Source: G963556115 sp963675945
Lineage (GTDB): Bacteria; Planctomycetota; SZUA-567
Reading direction: 5' to 3'
Assembly (NCBI GenBank): GCA_963675945.1
Contig: OY780932.1
Span: 2,542,001-2,606,000, forward strand
Length of the DNA stretch: 64,000 nt
Under the pieces are notes generated by a model. It was not told where the DNA came from. It saw only the letters and a program-made list of their open reading frames with translations, and did not search any database. A program made the position numbers and the translations under genes. Positions within the stretch are counted from its first letter, which is position 1, and each line of letters starts with the position of its first letter. Shown here in pieces: positions 1 to 7,048 of the stretch.

Positions 1-135
1 ATGCTGGGCGGTACCGGACTACTGATTGTTGTTGGAGTGGCTCTTGATGTGGTGCAGCGGGTAGAGAGTTATCTACTGATGAGAAACTATGATGGTTTTG
101 GTGTTGGTGGTGGAAAGGTGCGAGGACGTCGTTAA
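1..135 (+). CDS. secY: SecY preprotein translocase subunit, C-terminal end (partial)
   Basis: An open frame runs from base 1 to a TAA at 133-135 and gives the last 44 residues of SecY. The segment GGTGLLIVVGVALDVVQ followed by RVESYLLMRNYDGF is the final transmembrane helix and cytosolic tail typical of this channel-forming subunit, which moves unfolded proteins across or into the inner membrane. The tail ends in RGRR. The 5' part lies outside the window. Position just before map and infA is the usual end of the spc operon. Confidence 0.93.
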   Translation: MLGGTGLLIVVGVALDVVQRVESYLLMRNYDGFGVGGGKVRGRR

Positions 136-152
136 GCCTCCATGGTATTAAG

Positions 153-938
153 ATGGAACAACCAATACTCAAGAGTTTTCAAGAGATAGAAAAGTTACGG
201 AAAGCCAATCATATAATTGTTAAAGCTCACGATTTGGTCGCTGATATGATTGAACCGGGGGTAACGACAGCAGCTCTGGACGAAGCTGTAGAGTCATTGA
301 TCCGAAGTTATGGTGCGGAACCAACGTTTAAAGGGTATCCTAGTCATAATCGCAAGGTTAAGCCATACCCGGCATCAATCTGTGCGTCAATAAATGATGA
401 AGTAGTACATGGAATCCCGTCTACTGAGCGGTATCTGGAAGATGGAGATATTATCAGTATTGACATTGGAACCAAGATAGATGGTTTTTGTGGAGATGCG
501 ACTAGGACTTTCTTTGTCGGTAATGTTAGCAGTGAAGCCAGGAAGTTGTCAGATGTTTGCAAGCGTTCTTTGGATGAAGCGATAGCGTTGCTTAGACCGG
601 GGATAATTCTTCGTGAAGTCTGTGCAAAAATACAGAATGTGGCCGAGTCTGCAGGCATGAGTGTTGTCAAACAGTTTGTCGGGCACGGTATAGGTAGGGA
701 TATGCATGAACCACCGCAGATACCTAATTATGTATCTCGATCGTTGACTAATCTTGATATCGAATTACCTGTTGGATCTGTACTTGCGATTGAGCCGATG
801 GTAAATCTGGGCGGCTCTGAAGTTAGACTGAAGAAGGATGGCTGGACGGTAGTGACTAAGGATAAGAGCCTTTCTGTACATTGGGAACACTCAGTCGCTA
901 TAACGGAGAGTGGATGTTCTGTTTTGAGTGAGATATAA
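153..938 (+). CDS. map: Type I methionine aminopeptidase
   Basis: This 261-residue cytosolic enzyme removes the N-terminal methionine from new proteins. The metal site of the family is complete: His in NDEVVHGIPS, Asp in SIDIGT, Asp in FCGDATRT, His in VGHGIGRDMHEPP, Glu in AIEPMV and Glu in VHWEHSVAI. Length matches the short bacterial type without an N-terminal extension. It starts 17 bases after the secY stop and ends one base before infA, so it is co-transcribed with both. The Shine-Dalgarno sequence ahead of the ATG is weak, which suggests coupling to secY translation. Confidence 0.96.
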   Translation: MEQPILKSFQEIEKLRKANHIIVKAHDLVADMIEPGVTTAALDEAVESLIRSYGAEPTFKGYPSHNRKVKPYPASICASINDEVVHGIPSTERYLEDGDIISIDIGTKIDGFCGDATRTFFVGNVSSEARKLSDVCKRSLDEAIALLRPGIILREVCAKIQNVAESAGMSVVKQFVGHGIGRDMHEPPQIPNYVSRSLTNLDIELPVGSVLAIEPMVNLGGSEVRLKKDGWTVVTKDKSLSVHWEHSVAITESGCSVLSEI

Positions 939-939
939 T

Positions 940-1155
940 ATGGCAAAAGAAGAATCAATACCTGTAGACGGTATAGTAAAAGAAGCACTACCAAATGCAC
1001 GATTTAGAGTTGAACTAGAGAATGGGCATGTTGTTTTAGCACATATATCTGGTAAAATGCGGCAGCATTTTATTAAAATTCTCCCTGGAGATACTGTAAC
1101 AGTTGAACTTTCTCCTTATGATCTTACCAAGGGTAGAATTACATATAGAGGATAG
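940..1155 (+). CDS. infA: Translation initiation factor IF-1
   Basis: A 71-residue protein with the S1-like OB fold of IF-1 (GIVKEALPNARFRVELENGH near the start, then HISGKMRQHFIKILPGD, ending KGRITYRG). IF-1 binds the ribosomal A site of the 30S subunit during initiation. I chose the ATG at 940 (MAKEES) because it gives the normal IF-1 length; an upstream in-frame ATG at 928 would overlap the end of map and add four residues. It sits in the map-infA-rpmJ order usual for this operon. Confidence 0.96.
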   Translation: MAKEESIPVDGIVKEALPNARFRVELENGHVVLAHISGKMRQHFIKILPGDTVTVELSPYDLTKGRITYRG

Positions 1156-1185
1156 AATAATACTTAATATATAGAGGAGAGTAAT

Positions 1186-1302
1186 ATGAAAGTTGGACCA
1201 TCAGTAAGAAAGCGCTGTGACGGTTGCCAGATCATTCGCCGTAAAGGCATCATCCGAGTCATCTGCAAGTCAAATCCAAGACATAAAATGCGTCAGGGCT
1301 AA
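1186..1302 (+). CDS. rpmJ: 50S ribosomal protein L36
   Basis: A 38-codon frame reading MKVGPSVRKRCDGCQIIRRK and ending in NPRHKMRQG. It has the four zinc ligands of the C+ form of L36: two Cys in CDGC, one Cys in VICKSN and the His in NPRHK. A strong GGAGAG lies seven bases before the ATG. The gene lies between infA and rpsM, exactly where L36 is expected. Confidence 0.96.
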   Translation: MKVGPSVRKRCDGCQIIRRKGIIRVICKSNPRHKMRQG

Positions 1303-1338
1303 AAATAGTAAAATAGTACTTGTTTGTTGTGGTAAAAT

Positions 1339-1425
1339 GACTATGCTATAAAAGATAGTCTTTTTATAAAGGTCAAGTATATAATTTGACCTGAATTTAT
1401 ATGGCTACAAAGTGGGAACCCACTT
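1339..1425 (+). promoter_or_regulatory. Three stem-loops in the rpmJ-rpsM gap (candidate attenuator/leader)
   Basis: The 139-base gap holds three inverted repeats in a row. The first is GACTAT (1339-1344) with ATAGTC (1355-1360) followed at once by five T, which looks like an intrinsic terminator or attenuator. The second is GGTCAA (1371-1376) with TTGACC (1386-1391). The third is AAGTGGG (1410-1416) with CCCACTT (1419-1425), eight bases ahead of the rpsM Shine-Dalgarno. In E. coli the rpsM (alpha) operon leader is a translational control site bound by S4. Here the structure could do a similar job, but this is inference. Confidence 0.5.
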
Positions 1426-1441
1426 AACACAGGAGAGATAG

Positions 1442-1825
1442 ATGCCAAGGCTTTTAGGTGTTGATATTCCAAATGACAAAATTGTTGAAATAGCCCTAAC
1501 CTATTTGTATGGGGTTGGAAGAAAGACTGCGCTGGATATCTGCGATAAACTGAATTTAAAACTCGGTATGCGTGCAAAAGATCTTACAGAAGCAGAACTC
1601 AAGCAGATTGCAAGTATGCTGGAGAGTGAATATGTTATTGAAGGTCAGTTGAGAAGACAGATTAATCAGAATGTTGTCCGTCTCAAGAAGATTGGCTGTT
1701 ATAGAGGGATTCGCCACGGTCGTGGGCTCCCCGTCAATGGTCAGAGAACCAGAACTAATGCTCGTACCAGAAAGGGTCGTAAGAAGACTGTTGCCGGTAA
1801 GAAGAGTGTTAAGGCTATGCGTTAA
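1442..1825 (+). CDS. rpsM: 30S ribosomal protein S13
   Basis: A 127-residue protein beginning MPRLLGVDIPNDKIVEIALT with the helix-turn motif YGVGRKTA and the basic C-terminal tail (RGIRHGRGLPVNGQRTRTNA, then RKGRKK) that contacts tRNA in the P site and the head of the 30S subunit. A GGAGAG sits four bases before the ATG. It is followed 41 bases later by rpsK. The upstream gap contains the stem-loops described separately. Confidence 0.97.
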   Translation: MPRLLGVDIPNDKIVEIALTYLYGVGRKTALDICDKLNLKLGMRAKDLTEAELKQIASMLESEYVIEGQLRRQINQNVVRLKKIGCYRGIRHGRGLPVNGQRTRTNARTRKGRKKTVAGKKSVKAMR

Positions 1826-1866
1826 TATTTGATTATATTATATTATATATACATGGAGCATATAAA

Positions 1867-2250
1867 ATGGCGAAGAAGTATCGCAAAAAGAAGGTAAAGA
1901 AGAGTGTGGCAAAAGGTATTGCCCACGTAAAAGCTACTTTCAATAACACAATTATTACTATCTCAGATATCTATGGTAATTCATTGGTATGGTCTTCTGC
2001 GGGTACCTCAGGGTTTCAGAATAGTAGAAAGAGTACACCTTTTGCCGCGCAGCGTACTGCTGAACAAGCTGCTGAAAAAGCTACCAAGATGGGATTACGC
2101 GAGGTAGAGGTACAGGTCAAGGGGCCTGGTGGTGGCAGAGAGAGTGCTATAAGAGGTCTTCAGGCAGCAGGGTTGACAATTAAAGCCATTGAGGATGTAA
2201 CTCCTCTTCCTCATAATGGTTGTCGTCCACGTAAACGTCGTCGTGTATAG
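1867..2250 (+). CDS. rpsK: 30S ribosomal protein S11
   Basis: A 127-residue protein with the S11 signature: HVKATFNNTIITISD, SAGTSGFQNSRKSTPFAAQ, VQVKGPGGGRESAIRGLQ and the C-terminal LPHNGCRPRKRRRV. It belongs to the 30S platform. In most bacteria rpsD follows rpsK in this operon; here rpoA follows directly, so the S4 gene must be elsewhere, as in Chlamydia. Confidence 0.97.
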   Translation: MAKKYRKKKVKKSVAKGIAHVKATFNNTIITISDIYGNSLVWSSAGTSGFQNSRKSTPFAAQRTAEQAAEKATKMGLREVEVQVKGPGGGRESAIRGLQAAGLTIKAIEDVTPLPHNGCRPRKRRRV

Positions 2251-2335
2251 TTGCACTGATTATACGTGGGTGTACTGCTTCTAGTTGACTCACAGTTATA
2301 TTTATCTCAATATAACTGCTAAAAAGGAGATATTT

Positions 2336-3331
2336 ATGCGTATACGCTGGAAAGGTTTTGAACTACCTACTCACGTTACGGTTGATGAAGATTCAAAATC
2401 TGAAAGTTATGGTAAATTTATAATCGAACCATTTGAACGTGGATTCGGAATTACAATTGGAAACTCCATAAGACGCATCTTGCTCAGTTCTTTGGAAGGT
2501 ACCGCGCCTGTATCGATGAAGATCGAAGGCGTTATGCATGAGTTCGCTTCGATACCTGGTGTTTACGAGGATGTTATCAATATCGCTCTCAATACCAAGG
2601 GTATACTGGTCAACTACCAAGGGCGCGCTGCTGAAATTCTCAAGGTTGAGAAGAAGGGCAAGGGACTTGTAACTGCGGGTGACTTGGTTGGTGCGACAGA
2701 TCTTAGGGTCGCAAACCCTGATCATGTAATCTGCGAAATAGTGGATGATAATACCACTTTCAAGGCAGAGATCGAGTTCAGAAAGGGCAGAGGCTATGTC
2801 AGGAGTGAGGACTTCCCTTGGGAGATCAATTCTGATGCTGGGGTAATACCTCTGGATGCATCTTTCTCCCCAATTCGTCGGGCGCGCTGGCGAGTAGAAG
2901 AGACTCGTGTCGGTAAGATGACCAATTATGATAAGCTTATTCTTGAGATCTGGACCGATGGTACAATATTGCCGGAGGATGCCATTGTTGAGGCAGGCAT
3001 TATTCTGCGTAAGCATATCAACCCAATTGTAAAGCTCAATGATATAGGCGTCGAGGTGCCGCATGAGACACCGGGTGTGAGTGAAGAGACACAGGATATT
3101 GCTCCGGTAGATAATGAACTGGCAGAGAAACTTGATCAGCCGGTAAGTGTGCTTGATCCTAGTGTACGCGCCGCTAACTGCTTGTCGGCAGAGGGTATCA
3201 AGACTATCCGGGATCTTGTATCACGGAATGAGTCTGATATGCTTCAGGTACGTAATTTCGGTAAGACAAGCCTGAAAGAAATCAAGATGAAACTAGCTGA
3301 ACGTGGTATTTCGTTCGGAATGGATGTATAA
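2336..3331 (+). CDS. rpoA: RNA polymerase alpha subunit
   Basis: A 331-residue protein. The N-terminal dimerisation domain (GKFIIEPFERGFGITIGNSI, RRILLSSLEGTAP) and the C-terminal DNA-binding domain (LDPSVRAANCLSAEGIKTI, VRNFGKTSLKEIKMKLAERG) are both intact. I start it at ATG 2336, which follows AAAGGAGA by six bases; the frame is open further upstream to 2285 but that leader has no ribosome binding site. rpsD is missing upstream and rplQ follows 44 bases downstream. Confidence 0.97.
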   Translation: MRIRWKGFELPTHVTVDEDSKSESYGKFIIEPFERGFGITIGNSIRRILLSSLEGTAPVSMKIEGVMHEFASIPGVYEDVINIALNTKGILVNYQGRAAEILKVEKKGKGLVTAGDLVGATDLRVANPDHVICEIVDDNTTFKAEIEFRKGRGYVRSEDFPWEINSDAGVIPLDASFSPIRRARWRVEETRVGKMTNYDKLILEIWTDGTILPEDAIVEAGIILRKHINPIVKLNDIGVEVPHETPGVSEETQDIAPVDNELAEKLDQPVSVLDPSVRAANCLSAEGIKTIRDLVSRNESDMLQVRNFGKTSLKEIKMKLAERGISFGMDV

Positions 3332-3375
3332 ATTAAAAATTTTATAACTTATTGAAATAATACAAGGAAAGAACC

Positions 3376-3768
3376 ATGAGACATTTGAAACGCGGAAGGC
3401 ATCTTAACCGCACCCCTGAGCATAAGAAAGCTATGCTACGTAATATGGTTTGCTCTTTATTCGAACATGGAAGAATAGTTACTACTCCTGCCAAGGCCAA
3501 GGAAGCACGTCCTTTTGCAGAGAAGATGATTACCCTCGCGAAGAAGGGTACATTGCATCACCGTAGAATAGCTCTTTCTCGCTTGGATAATAAGAGCATC
3601 GTTTCCAGCCTGTTCAGCGAGATTGCTCCACGTTATGCTGACAGACCTGGTGGATATACTCGTATTCTACACTTGGCGAAAACTCGTATTGGTGACTCTG
3701 CACCACAGGTTATCTTTGAATTGGTAGAGAGTGAAGGCGCTGTGGTAGCGGAAGAGTCTGCTGAGTAA
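3376..3768 (+). CDS. rplQ: 50S ribosomal protein L17
   Basis: A 130-residue protein starting MRHLKRGRHLNRTPEHKKAM, with the conserved EHGRIVTTPAKAKEARPFAEKM-type segment and the YADRPGGYTRIL motif. The acidic tail (ESEGAVVAEESAE) is a short extension. It is the last gene of the ribosomal operon and is followed by an intrinsic terminator. Confidence 0.97.
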   Translation: MRHLKRGRHLNRTPEHKKAMLRNMVCSLFEHGRIVTTPAKAKEARPFAEKMITLAKKGTLHHRRIALSRLDNKSIVSSLFSEIAPRYADRPGGYTRILHLAKTRIGDSAPQVIFELVESEGAVVAEESAE

Positions 3769-3795
3769 AAGAGCGTTAAGTATTGCTTTTAAGGG

Positions 3796-3828
3796 CACTC
3801 CTGAGTATTCGGGAGTGTTTCTTTTTAT
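3796..3828 (+). terminator. Rho-independent terminator of the ribosomal operon
   Basis: CACTCCTGA and TCGGGAGTG form a stem with a four-base loop, followed by TTTCTTTTT. It lies 28 bases past the rplQ stop and closes the secY-rplQ transcript before the arsR promoter region. Confidence 0.85.
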
Positions 3829-4038
3829 GTTATGCATTTTTGTAGAACAAAGTGTTGACATGGTAGTATAGTGCGGTTGGCAGGTAGCGAGGATGGTAGA
3901 TGAAGTATAATAAGTTTCGGTAGTGTCAAGAAAGTTTCGCAAATTAGTTTTTGAGAATAAGAAAGTAAAAAACTATTGTTTTTGCAGTGGCAATGAATTA
4001 TTTGTTAATATTATTATGTTGATTTGGAGTATTTTTGC

Positions 4039-4094
4039 TTGACAAATTGGGTCGTTTTTGATAAAGTATATGCATAGATACTTAATTAAAGGAG
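4039..4094 (+). promoter_or_regulatory. arsR promoter with overlapping 20-bp operator
   Basis: TTGACA (4039-4044) and TAAAGT (4062-4067) are 17 bases apart and look like a sigma-70 promoter. An inverted repeat, AAGTAT (4064-4069) and ATACTT (4078-4083), overlaps the -10 box and start point. The same 20-bp element (one half diverged) recurs in front of all five cysteine-rich protein genes. That placement suits a repressor such as ArsR, which would block its own promoter. AAAGGAG at 4088-4094 is the ribosome binding site of arsR. Confidence 0.7.
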
Positions 4095-4099
4095 TGGGT

Positions 4100-4369
4100 G
4101 TGAATTTTGCTGAGGCAGCTGAAGTGTTTAAAATTCTCTCGGTGGAGACCAGGTTACGGATGATCGGTCTGCTTAGGGAGAGGCGGCTTTGTGTGAATGC
4201 TTTGGCGCACCAGCTTAATATAACCCCGGCGGCGGTATCGCAACACTTACGGATACTGCGTGGGGCGGGGATAGTGATACCGGAGAAGGACGGGTATTAT
4301 GTGCATTACCGGGTGAATGCTGCGACCCTTAAGAGTTGGTGTGAGTTGTTTGGGGAGATGCTGGGGTAG
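4100..4369 (+). CDS. ArsR/SmtB-family winged-helix repressor
   Basis: An 89-residue DNA-binding protein of the ArsR family, which typically releases operators on binding metals or metalloids. The dimer helix and winged helix-turn-helix are clear: ILSVETRLRMIGLL, then the recognition helix LNITPAAVSQHLRILRGAGI and the wing PEKDGYYVHYRVN. At the classical alpha-3 metal site (ELCVCD in E. coli ArsR) it reads RLCVNA, so one Cys (31) is kept and the second is Asn; Cys81 lies in the C-terminal helix. The inducer is therefore unclear. I use the GTG at 4100, five bases after AAAGGAG; the frame is open from 4058 but that part overlaps the promoter and operator. It heads the cysteine-rich gene array. 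Confidence 0.88.
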   Translation: MNFAEAAEVFKILSVETRLRMIGLLRERRLCVNALAHQLNITPAAVSQHLRILRGAGIVIPEKDGYYVHYRVNAATLKSWCELFGEMLG

Positions 4370-4408
4370 GACGGTCGATATTTTTAGAAAATTTTTTGTT
4401 GCGCTATA

Positions 4409-4428
4409 AAGTATATGCGCGGTTACTT
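4409..4428 (+). promoter_or_regulatory. Candidate ArsR operator, peptide gene copy 1
   Basis: AAGTATATGCGCGGTTACTT: arms AAGTA and TACTT separated by ten bases, same length and placement as the element over the arsR promoter. It overlaps a TATAAA (4405-4410) that may be the -10 box. No good -35 hexamer is visible at the right distance; the upstream stretch is T-rich. Confidence 0.6.
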
Positions 4429-4455
4429 AAGAGGTATAGCTTAGAGGAGATAATT

Positions 4456-4596
4456 ATGTGTAAAGAGAGATCTGGATGTTGCGGTTCGAGTAAGCAAGAG
4501 AGTAGTAAGGAGAACGACTGCTCGCAGGAAGCCAAGGAGAAGTGTGGTTGCCTGGAAAACCCGGACAAGCCATGTGAGAAGAAGGACGACAAGTAA
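4456..4596 (+). CDS. Small cysteine-rich, metallothionein-like protein, copy 1
   Basis: A 46-residue soluble protein with seven Cys (2, 8, 9, 22, 30, 32, 40) and many Lys, Glu and Ser. It begins MCKERSGCCGSSK, has KCGCLENPDKPCEKKDDK at the end, and has no signal peptide or hydrophobic segment. CC and CxC pairs in a charged, disordered-looking chain suggest thiolate metal binding; I do not recognise a named family. ATG 4456 has AGAGGAG six bases upstream; the longer in-frame start at 4396 is rejected because it would translate the operator. It lies 86 bases after arsR, with its own operator and terminator. Confidence 0.8.
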   Translation: MCKERSGCCGSSKQESSKENDCSQEAKEKCGCLENPDKPCEKKDDK

Positions 4597-4628
4597 TTTT
4601 AGTTGTTCTGATATTTTGAGTTAATATG

Positions 4629-4665
4629 CAATAGGCTGAGCTGTTTGGTTTGGCCTATTGTTTTT
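4629..4665 (+). terminator. Terminator after peptide copy 1
   Basis: CAATAGGC and GCCTATTG form an eight-pair stem around a 16-base loop, followed by five T. The same hairpin follows copy 4 and altered versions follow copies 3 and 5. Confidence 0.8.
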
Positions 4666-4737
4666 ATGCTTTAGTTTGGTTGTTGATTGGGGAATTTCAT
4701 TGGTATTATCATTTTCCGTGATGTGGTGGAGCAGTAG

Positions 4738-4893
4738 CTTGGTATAACCCCGGCGGCGGTATCGCAACACTTACGGATACTGCGCGGGGCGGGGATAGTG
4801 ATACCGGAGAAGGATGGATATTATGTGCATTACCGGGTGAATGCTGCGACTCTTAAGAGTTGGTGTGCTTTGTTTGGTGAGCTGCTGGGGTAG
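4738..4893 (+). pseudogene. 5'-truncated arsR fragment A
   Basis: Codons for LGITPAAVSQHLRILRGAGI and the remaining wing and C-terminal helix through a TAG at 4891-4893 match residues 39-89 of the intact ArsR almost exactly. The codon immediately before is TAG, and nothing upstream resembles the N-terminal half, so this is a non-functional remnant. The last residues read CALFGELLG instead of CELFGEMLG. Confidence 0.88.
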
Positions 4894-4957
4894 GGCGGTT
4901 AAAGTGGTCTAATCTGTCAAGACAAAATAACAGGTTGTTTAAGGTGGAAACTAAATC

Positions 4958-5004
4958 TTGCAGTAATGGAGCGCAGGGCGTAGCCCGGAGCGGAATTACT
5001 GCAA
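4958..5004. repeat. Long inverted repeat inside the left end of the IS
   Basis: TTGCAGTAAT (4958-4967) and ATTACTGCAA (4995-5004) are perfect arms, with a nested GGGC-GTA-GCCC in the loop. It lies between the end of orfB and the IS terminus, so it may act as a transcription terminator or as protection from outside transcription. Confidence 0.6.
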
Positions 5005-5016
5005 GGGCGGTAACTT

Positions 5017-5847
5017 CTACGCCACATCAATTTTCTTATTTCTATTACTAAAATATACTTCACGCGGTGTACGCTTACTCAGACTGGAATGCCTTCTTTC
5101 ATTGTTGTAATACTCAAAATATTTATCTAACGCATCATACGCTGCAAAATAGTTCTTATACTCAGTCAAATAGACTTCTTCATACTTCACTGTACGCCAG
5201 AGCCGTTCGATCATTATATTATCAAACGCTCTGCCCTTACCGGACATGCTTATCCAGATACTATTCTCTTTTAGCACTTCAGTAAAGTCATTGCTCGTAT
5301 ATTGGCTACCCTGATCTGTATTGAAAATCAATGGCTTTGACTCTTCAAGAGCATTCTTCAGTGCGCTTACACAGAAGCTGCTGTCCATTACCATAGAAAG
5401 CTCCCAAGAAATCACATAGCGACTATACCAGTCCATTACAGCAGTAAGATATGCATTGCCGTGGCGGAGTGGAATATAGGTTATATCGCTCACCCAGACC
5501 TGATCTACCTTGTCGATTTCCATGTCGCGTAACAGATACGGATATACTTTATGCTCTTGATTTTTAGCAGTGAAACGTTTCTTAGGGTATATCGCCTGTA
5601 AGCCCATCTCCCGCATCAAGCGTCTGACTTTATGCCGTCCAATTTTAAAACCAAACCTTCTCAAGTCTTCAGTGATTGTGCGAGAACCTTTAAAAGGATG
5701 CTTGATAAAGAGATCATCAATTACCTTCTTAATTTCAAAATCCTGCTTATTCTCAGCTTGTGATTTATAATAATAGGCTGAGCGAGAGATTTCTAAGAGT
5801 TCGCATTGCCTGGAGACAGACAACTTTGATTTATTTGGTTCAATCAT
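5017..5847 (-). CDS. IS3-family transposase OrfB (DDE integrase)
   Basis: A 276-residue protein with an N-terminal HTH_21-like region (LSVSRQCELLEISRSAYYY, then KVRRLMREMGLQAIYPKKRF) and an rve integrase core. The catalytic triad is visible as Asp in VWVSDITYIPL, Asp in IFNTDQGSQYTS and Glu in MIERLWRTVKYEEVY. Full family length and no internal stop, so it may still be active. It is in the +1 frame relative to orfA, 13 bases after the orfA stop; GAGGAAA precedes its ATG, so independent initiation is possible. Confidence 0.93.
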   Translation of the reverse strand: MIEPNKSKLSVSRQCELLEISRSAYYYKSQAENKQDFEIKKVIDDLFIKHPFKGSRTITEDLRRFGFKIGRHKVRRLMREMGLQAIYPKKRFTAKNQEHKVYPYLLRDMEIDKVDQVWVSDITYIPLRHGNAYLTAVMDWYSRYVISWELSMVMDSSFCVSALKNALEESKPLIFNTDQGSQYTSNDFTEVLKENSIWISMSGKGRAFDNIMIERLWRTVKYEEVYLTEYKNYFAAYDALDKYFEYYNNERRHSSLSKRTPREVYFSNRNKKIDVA

Positions 5848-5860
5848 GTTGCGTTTTTCC

Positions 5861-6145
5861 TCAACCGAGGAGCTCGTCAGATTTTTTTTTAAGCCAGTCG
5901 TTCTCGATTTTCAAACGACCAATTTGCTCATACAGTTTTGCCTTTTCATCTTCATCTTTAACAACTTTTTTCTTACGCTTATCTGAGAAAATATCGGGAA
6001 GTCCCTCAAGCATGAATTTCTTCCATTGCCTAATCTGGTTGGGGTGAACCTCAAATTTTGCAGCCAGCTCTGCAAGAGACCGATCACCTTTAATCGCTTG
6101 CAAAGCAACTTTTGCTTTAAAATCAGCCGTAAAACTCTTTCTCAT
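5861..6145 (-). CDS. IS3-family transposase OrfA (HTH protein)
   Basis: A 94-residue protein with the HTH_Tnp_1 fold (FTADFKAKVALQAIKGDRSL, then LAAKFEVHPNQIRQWKKFM) and a C-terminal leucine-zipper-like helix (KLYEQIGRLKIENDWLKKK). It binds the IS ends and is normally fused to OrfB by frameshifting. The end of the gene has a run of nine A coding KKK. A -1 shift there meets a TGA at once, whereas loss of one A (or a +1 shift) leads straight into orfB. Confidence 0.93.
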   Translation of the reverse strand: MRKSFTADFKAKVALQAIKGDRSLAELAAKFEVHPNQIRQWKKFMLEGLPDIFSDKRKKKVVKDEDEKAKLYEQIGRLKIENDWLKKKSDELLG

Positions 6146-6256
6146 GGATAATTCCTTTCTCTATTAATACTATCGGAAAAATCCACCTTATTCAACTGTC
6201 CAGTTTTATTAGACCATTATAGGTCGTTATTTTAGAAAATTTTTTGTTGCGCTATA

Positions 6257-6276
6257 AAGTATATGCGCGGTTACTT
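6257..6276 (+). promoter_or_regulatory. Candidate ArsR operator, peptide gene copy 2
   Basis: Identical 20-bp element AAGTATATGCGCGGTTACTT, again overlapping TATAAA. It lies 36 bases downstream of the IS end. Confidence 0.6.
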
Positions 6277-6303
6277 AAAAGGTATAGCTTAGAGGAGATA
6301 ATT

Positions 6304-6444
6304 ATGTGTAAAGAGAGATCTGGATGTTGCGGTTCGAGTAAGCAAGAGAGTAGTAAGGAGAGCGACTGCTCGCAGGCGGCTAAGGAGAAGTGTGGCTGCC
6401 TGGAGAACCCGGACAAGCCATGCGAGAAGAAGGACGACAAGTAG
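6304..6444 (+). CDS. Small cysteine-rich, metallothionein-like protein, copy 2
   Basis: 46 residues, same seven Cys as copy 1. It differs only in the middle: SKESDCSQAAKEK in place of SKENDCSQEAKEK. AGAGGAG lies six bases before the ATG. This copy has no terminator hairpin after it, and arsR fragment B begins 69 bases past its stop. The insertion sequence now separates it from copy 1 and could alter its expression. Confidence 0.8.
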   Translation: MCKERSGCCGSSKQESSKESDCSQAAKEKCGCLENPDKPCEKKDDK

Positions 6445-6512
6445 TTCGAGTTGTTCGGTTAATTGTGGGACGTCTTTGGTATTATCGTTATTTCGCGTGA
6501 TGTTTGTCGTCG

Positions 6513-6671
6513 CAGTTGGGTATTACTCCGGCGGCGGTATCGCAACACTTACGGATACTGCGTGGGGCGGGGATAGTGATACCGGAGAAGGACGGGTATT
6601 ATGTGCATTACCGGGTGAATGCTGCGACTCTTAAGAGTTGGTGTGAGTTGTTTGGGGAGATGCTGGGGTAG
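6513..6671 (+). pseudogene. 5'-truncated arsR fragment B
   Basis: Encodes QLGITPAAVSQHLRILRGAG and the rest of the ArsR C-terminal half to TAG 6669-6671, with the same final residues (CELFGEMLG) as the intact gene. An in-frame TGA at 6498 and no start codon show it is a remnant. Confidence 0.88.
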
Positions 6672-6710
6672 GACGGTCGATATTTTTAGAAATTTTTTTG
6701 TTGCACTATA

Positions 6711-6730
6711 AGGTATATGCGCGGTTACTT
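6711..6730 (+). promoter_or_regulatory. Candidate ArsR operator, peptide gene copy 3 (one mismatch)
   Basis: AGGTATATGCGCGGTTACTT, one change (A to G) in the left arm compared with the other copies. The TATAAA upstream becomes TATAAG. If the dyad is the ArsR site, this copy should be bound more weakly. Confidence 0.55.
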
Positions 6731-6757
6731 AAAAGGTATAGCTTAGAGGAGATAATT

Positions 6758-6898
6758 ATGTGTAAAGAGAGATCTGGATGTTGCGGTTCGAGTAAGCATG
6801 AGAGTAGTAAGGCGAGCGACTGCTCGCAGGCGGCTAAGGAGAAGTGTGGCTGCCTGGAGAACCCGGACAAGCCATGTGAGAAGAAGGACGATAAGTAA
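6758..6898 (+). CDS. Small cysteine-rich, metallothionein-like protein, copy 3
   Basis: 46 residues, all seven Cys kept. The variable middle reads KHESSKASDCSQAAKEK. AGAGGAG lies six bases upstream of the ATG. It is followed by a terminator at 6930. Variation among copies falls between the second and third Cys clusters while the two ends are constant. Confidence 0.8.
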   Translation: MCKERSGCCGSSKHESSKASDCSQAAKEKCGCLENPDKPCEKKDDK

Positions 6899-6929
6899 TT
6901 TTAGTTGTTCTATTCGTTTGAGTTAATAA

Positions 6930-6964
6930 TGATAGGCTGAGCTTCGGCTTGGCCTATTGTTATT
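6930..6964 (+). terminator. Terminator after peptide copy 3
   Basis: ATAGGC-T-GAGC, a TTCG loop, then GCTT-G-GCCTAT forms a stable stem followed by TGTTATT. The loop has been shortened to UUCG relative to copies 1 and 4. Confidence 0.75.
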
Positions 6965-7048
6965 GTGCTTGAGTTTGGTTGGTTTGAATTACTTGATGGA
7001 GGAACTTATAGGTATTATTATATTTTGCGTGATGTGGTGGCGAAGTAG

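Larger units (their letters stand above)
4900..6221 (-). mobile_element. IS3-family insertion sequence
   Basis: A 1322-bp element with two reverse-strand frames (orfA, orfB). The ends share TGGTCTAAT in inverted orientation, reading TAAAGTGGTCTAAT on the left and, complemented, TATAATGGTCTAAT on the right. GGT is duplicated at 4897-4899 and 6222-6224. Removing the element and one GGT gives TAGGGCGGTCGTTATTTTA, identical to the uninterrupted sequence at the equivalent place in unit 5 (about 8754-8772), which confirms the boundaries. It inserted six bases after arsR fragment A. Confidence 0.9.

Noticed and set aside
2393..3064. 223-residue minus-strand frame opposite rpoA, and similar long frames opposite fusA-like, kdsA and sbcC
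   Set aside because: Antisense to strongly conserved genes and without recognisable domains.
4396..4596. Longer 66-residue reading of the cysteine-rich genes (also 6244, 6698, 8782)
   Set aside because: The extra N-terminal part would translate the TATAAA/operator and the leader; AGAGGAG is correctly placed only for the MCKERSG start, and copy 4 has a different leader but the same protein.
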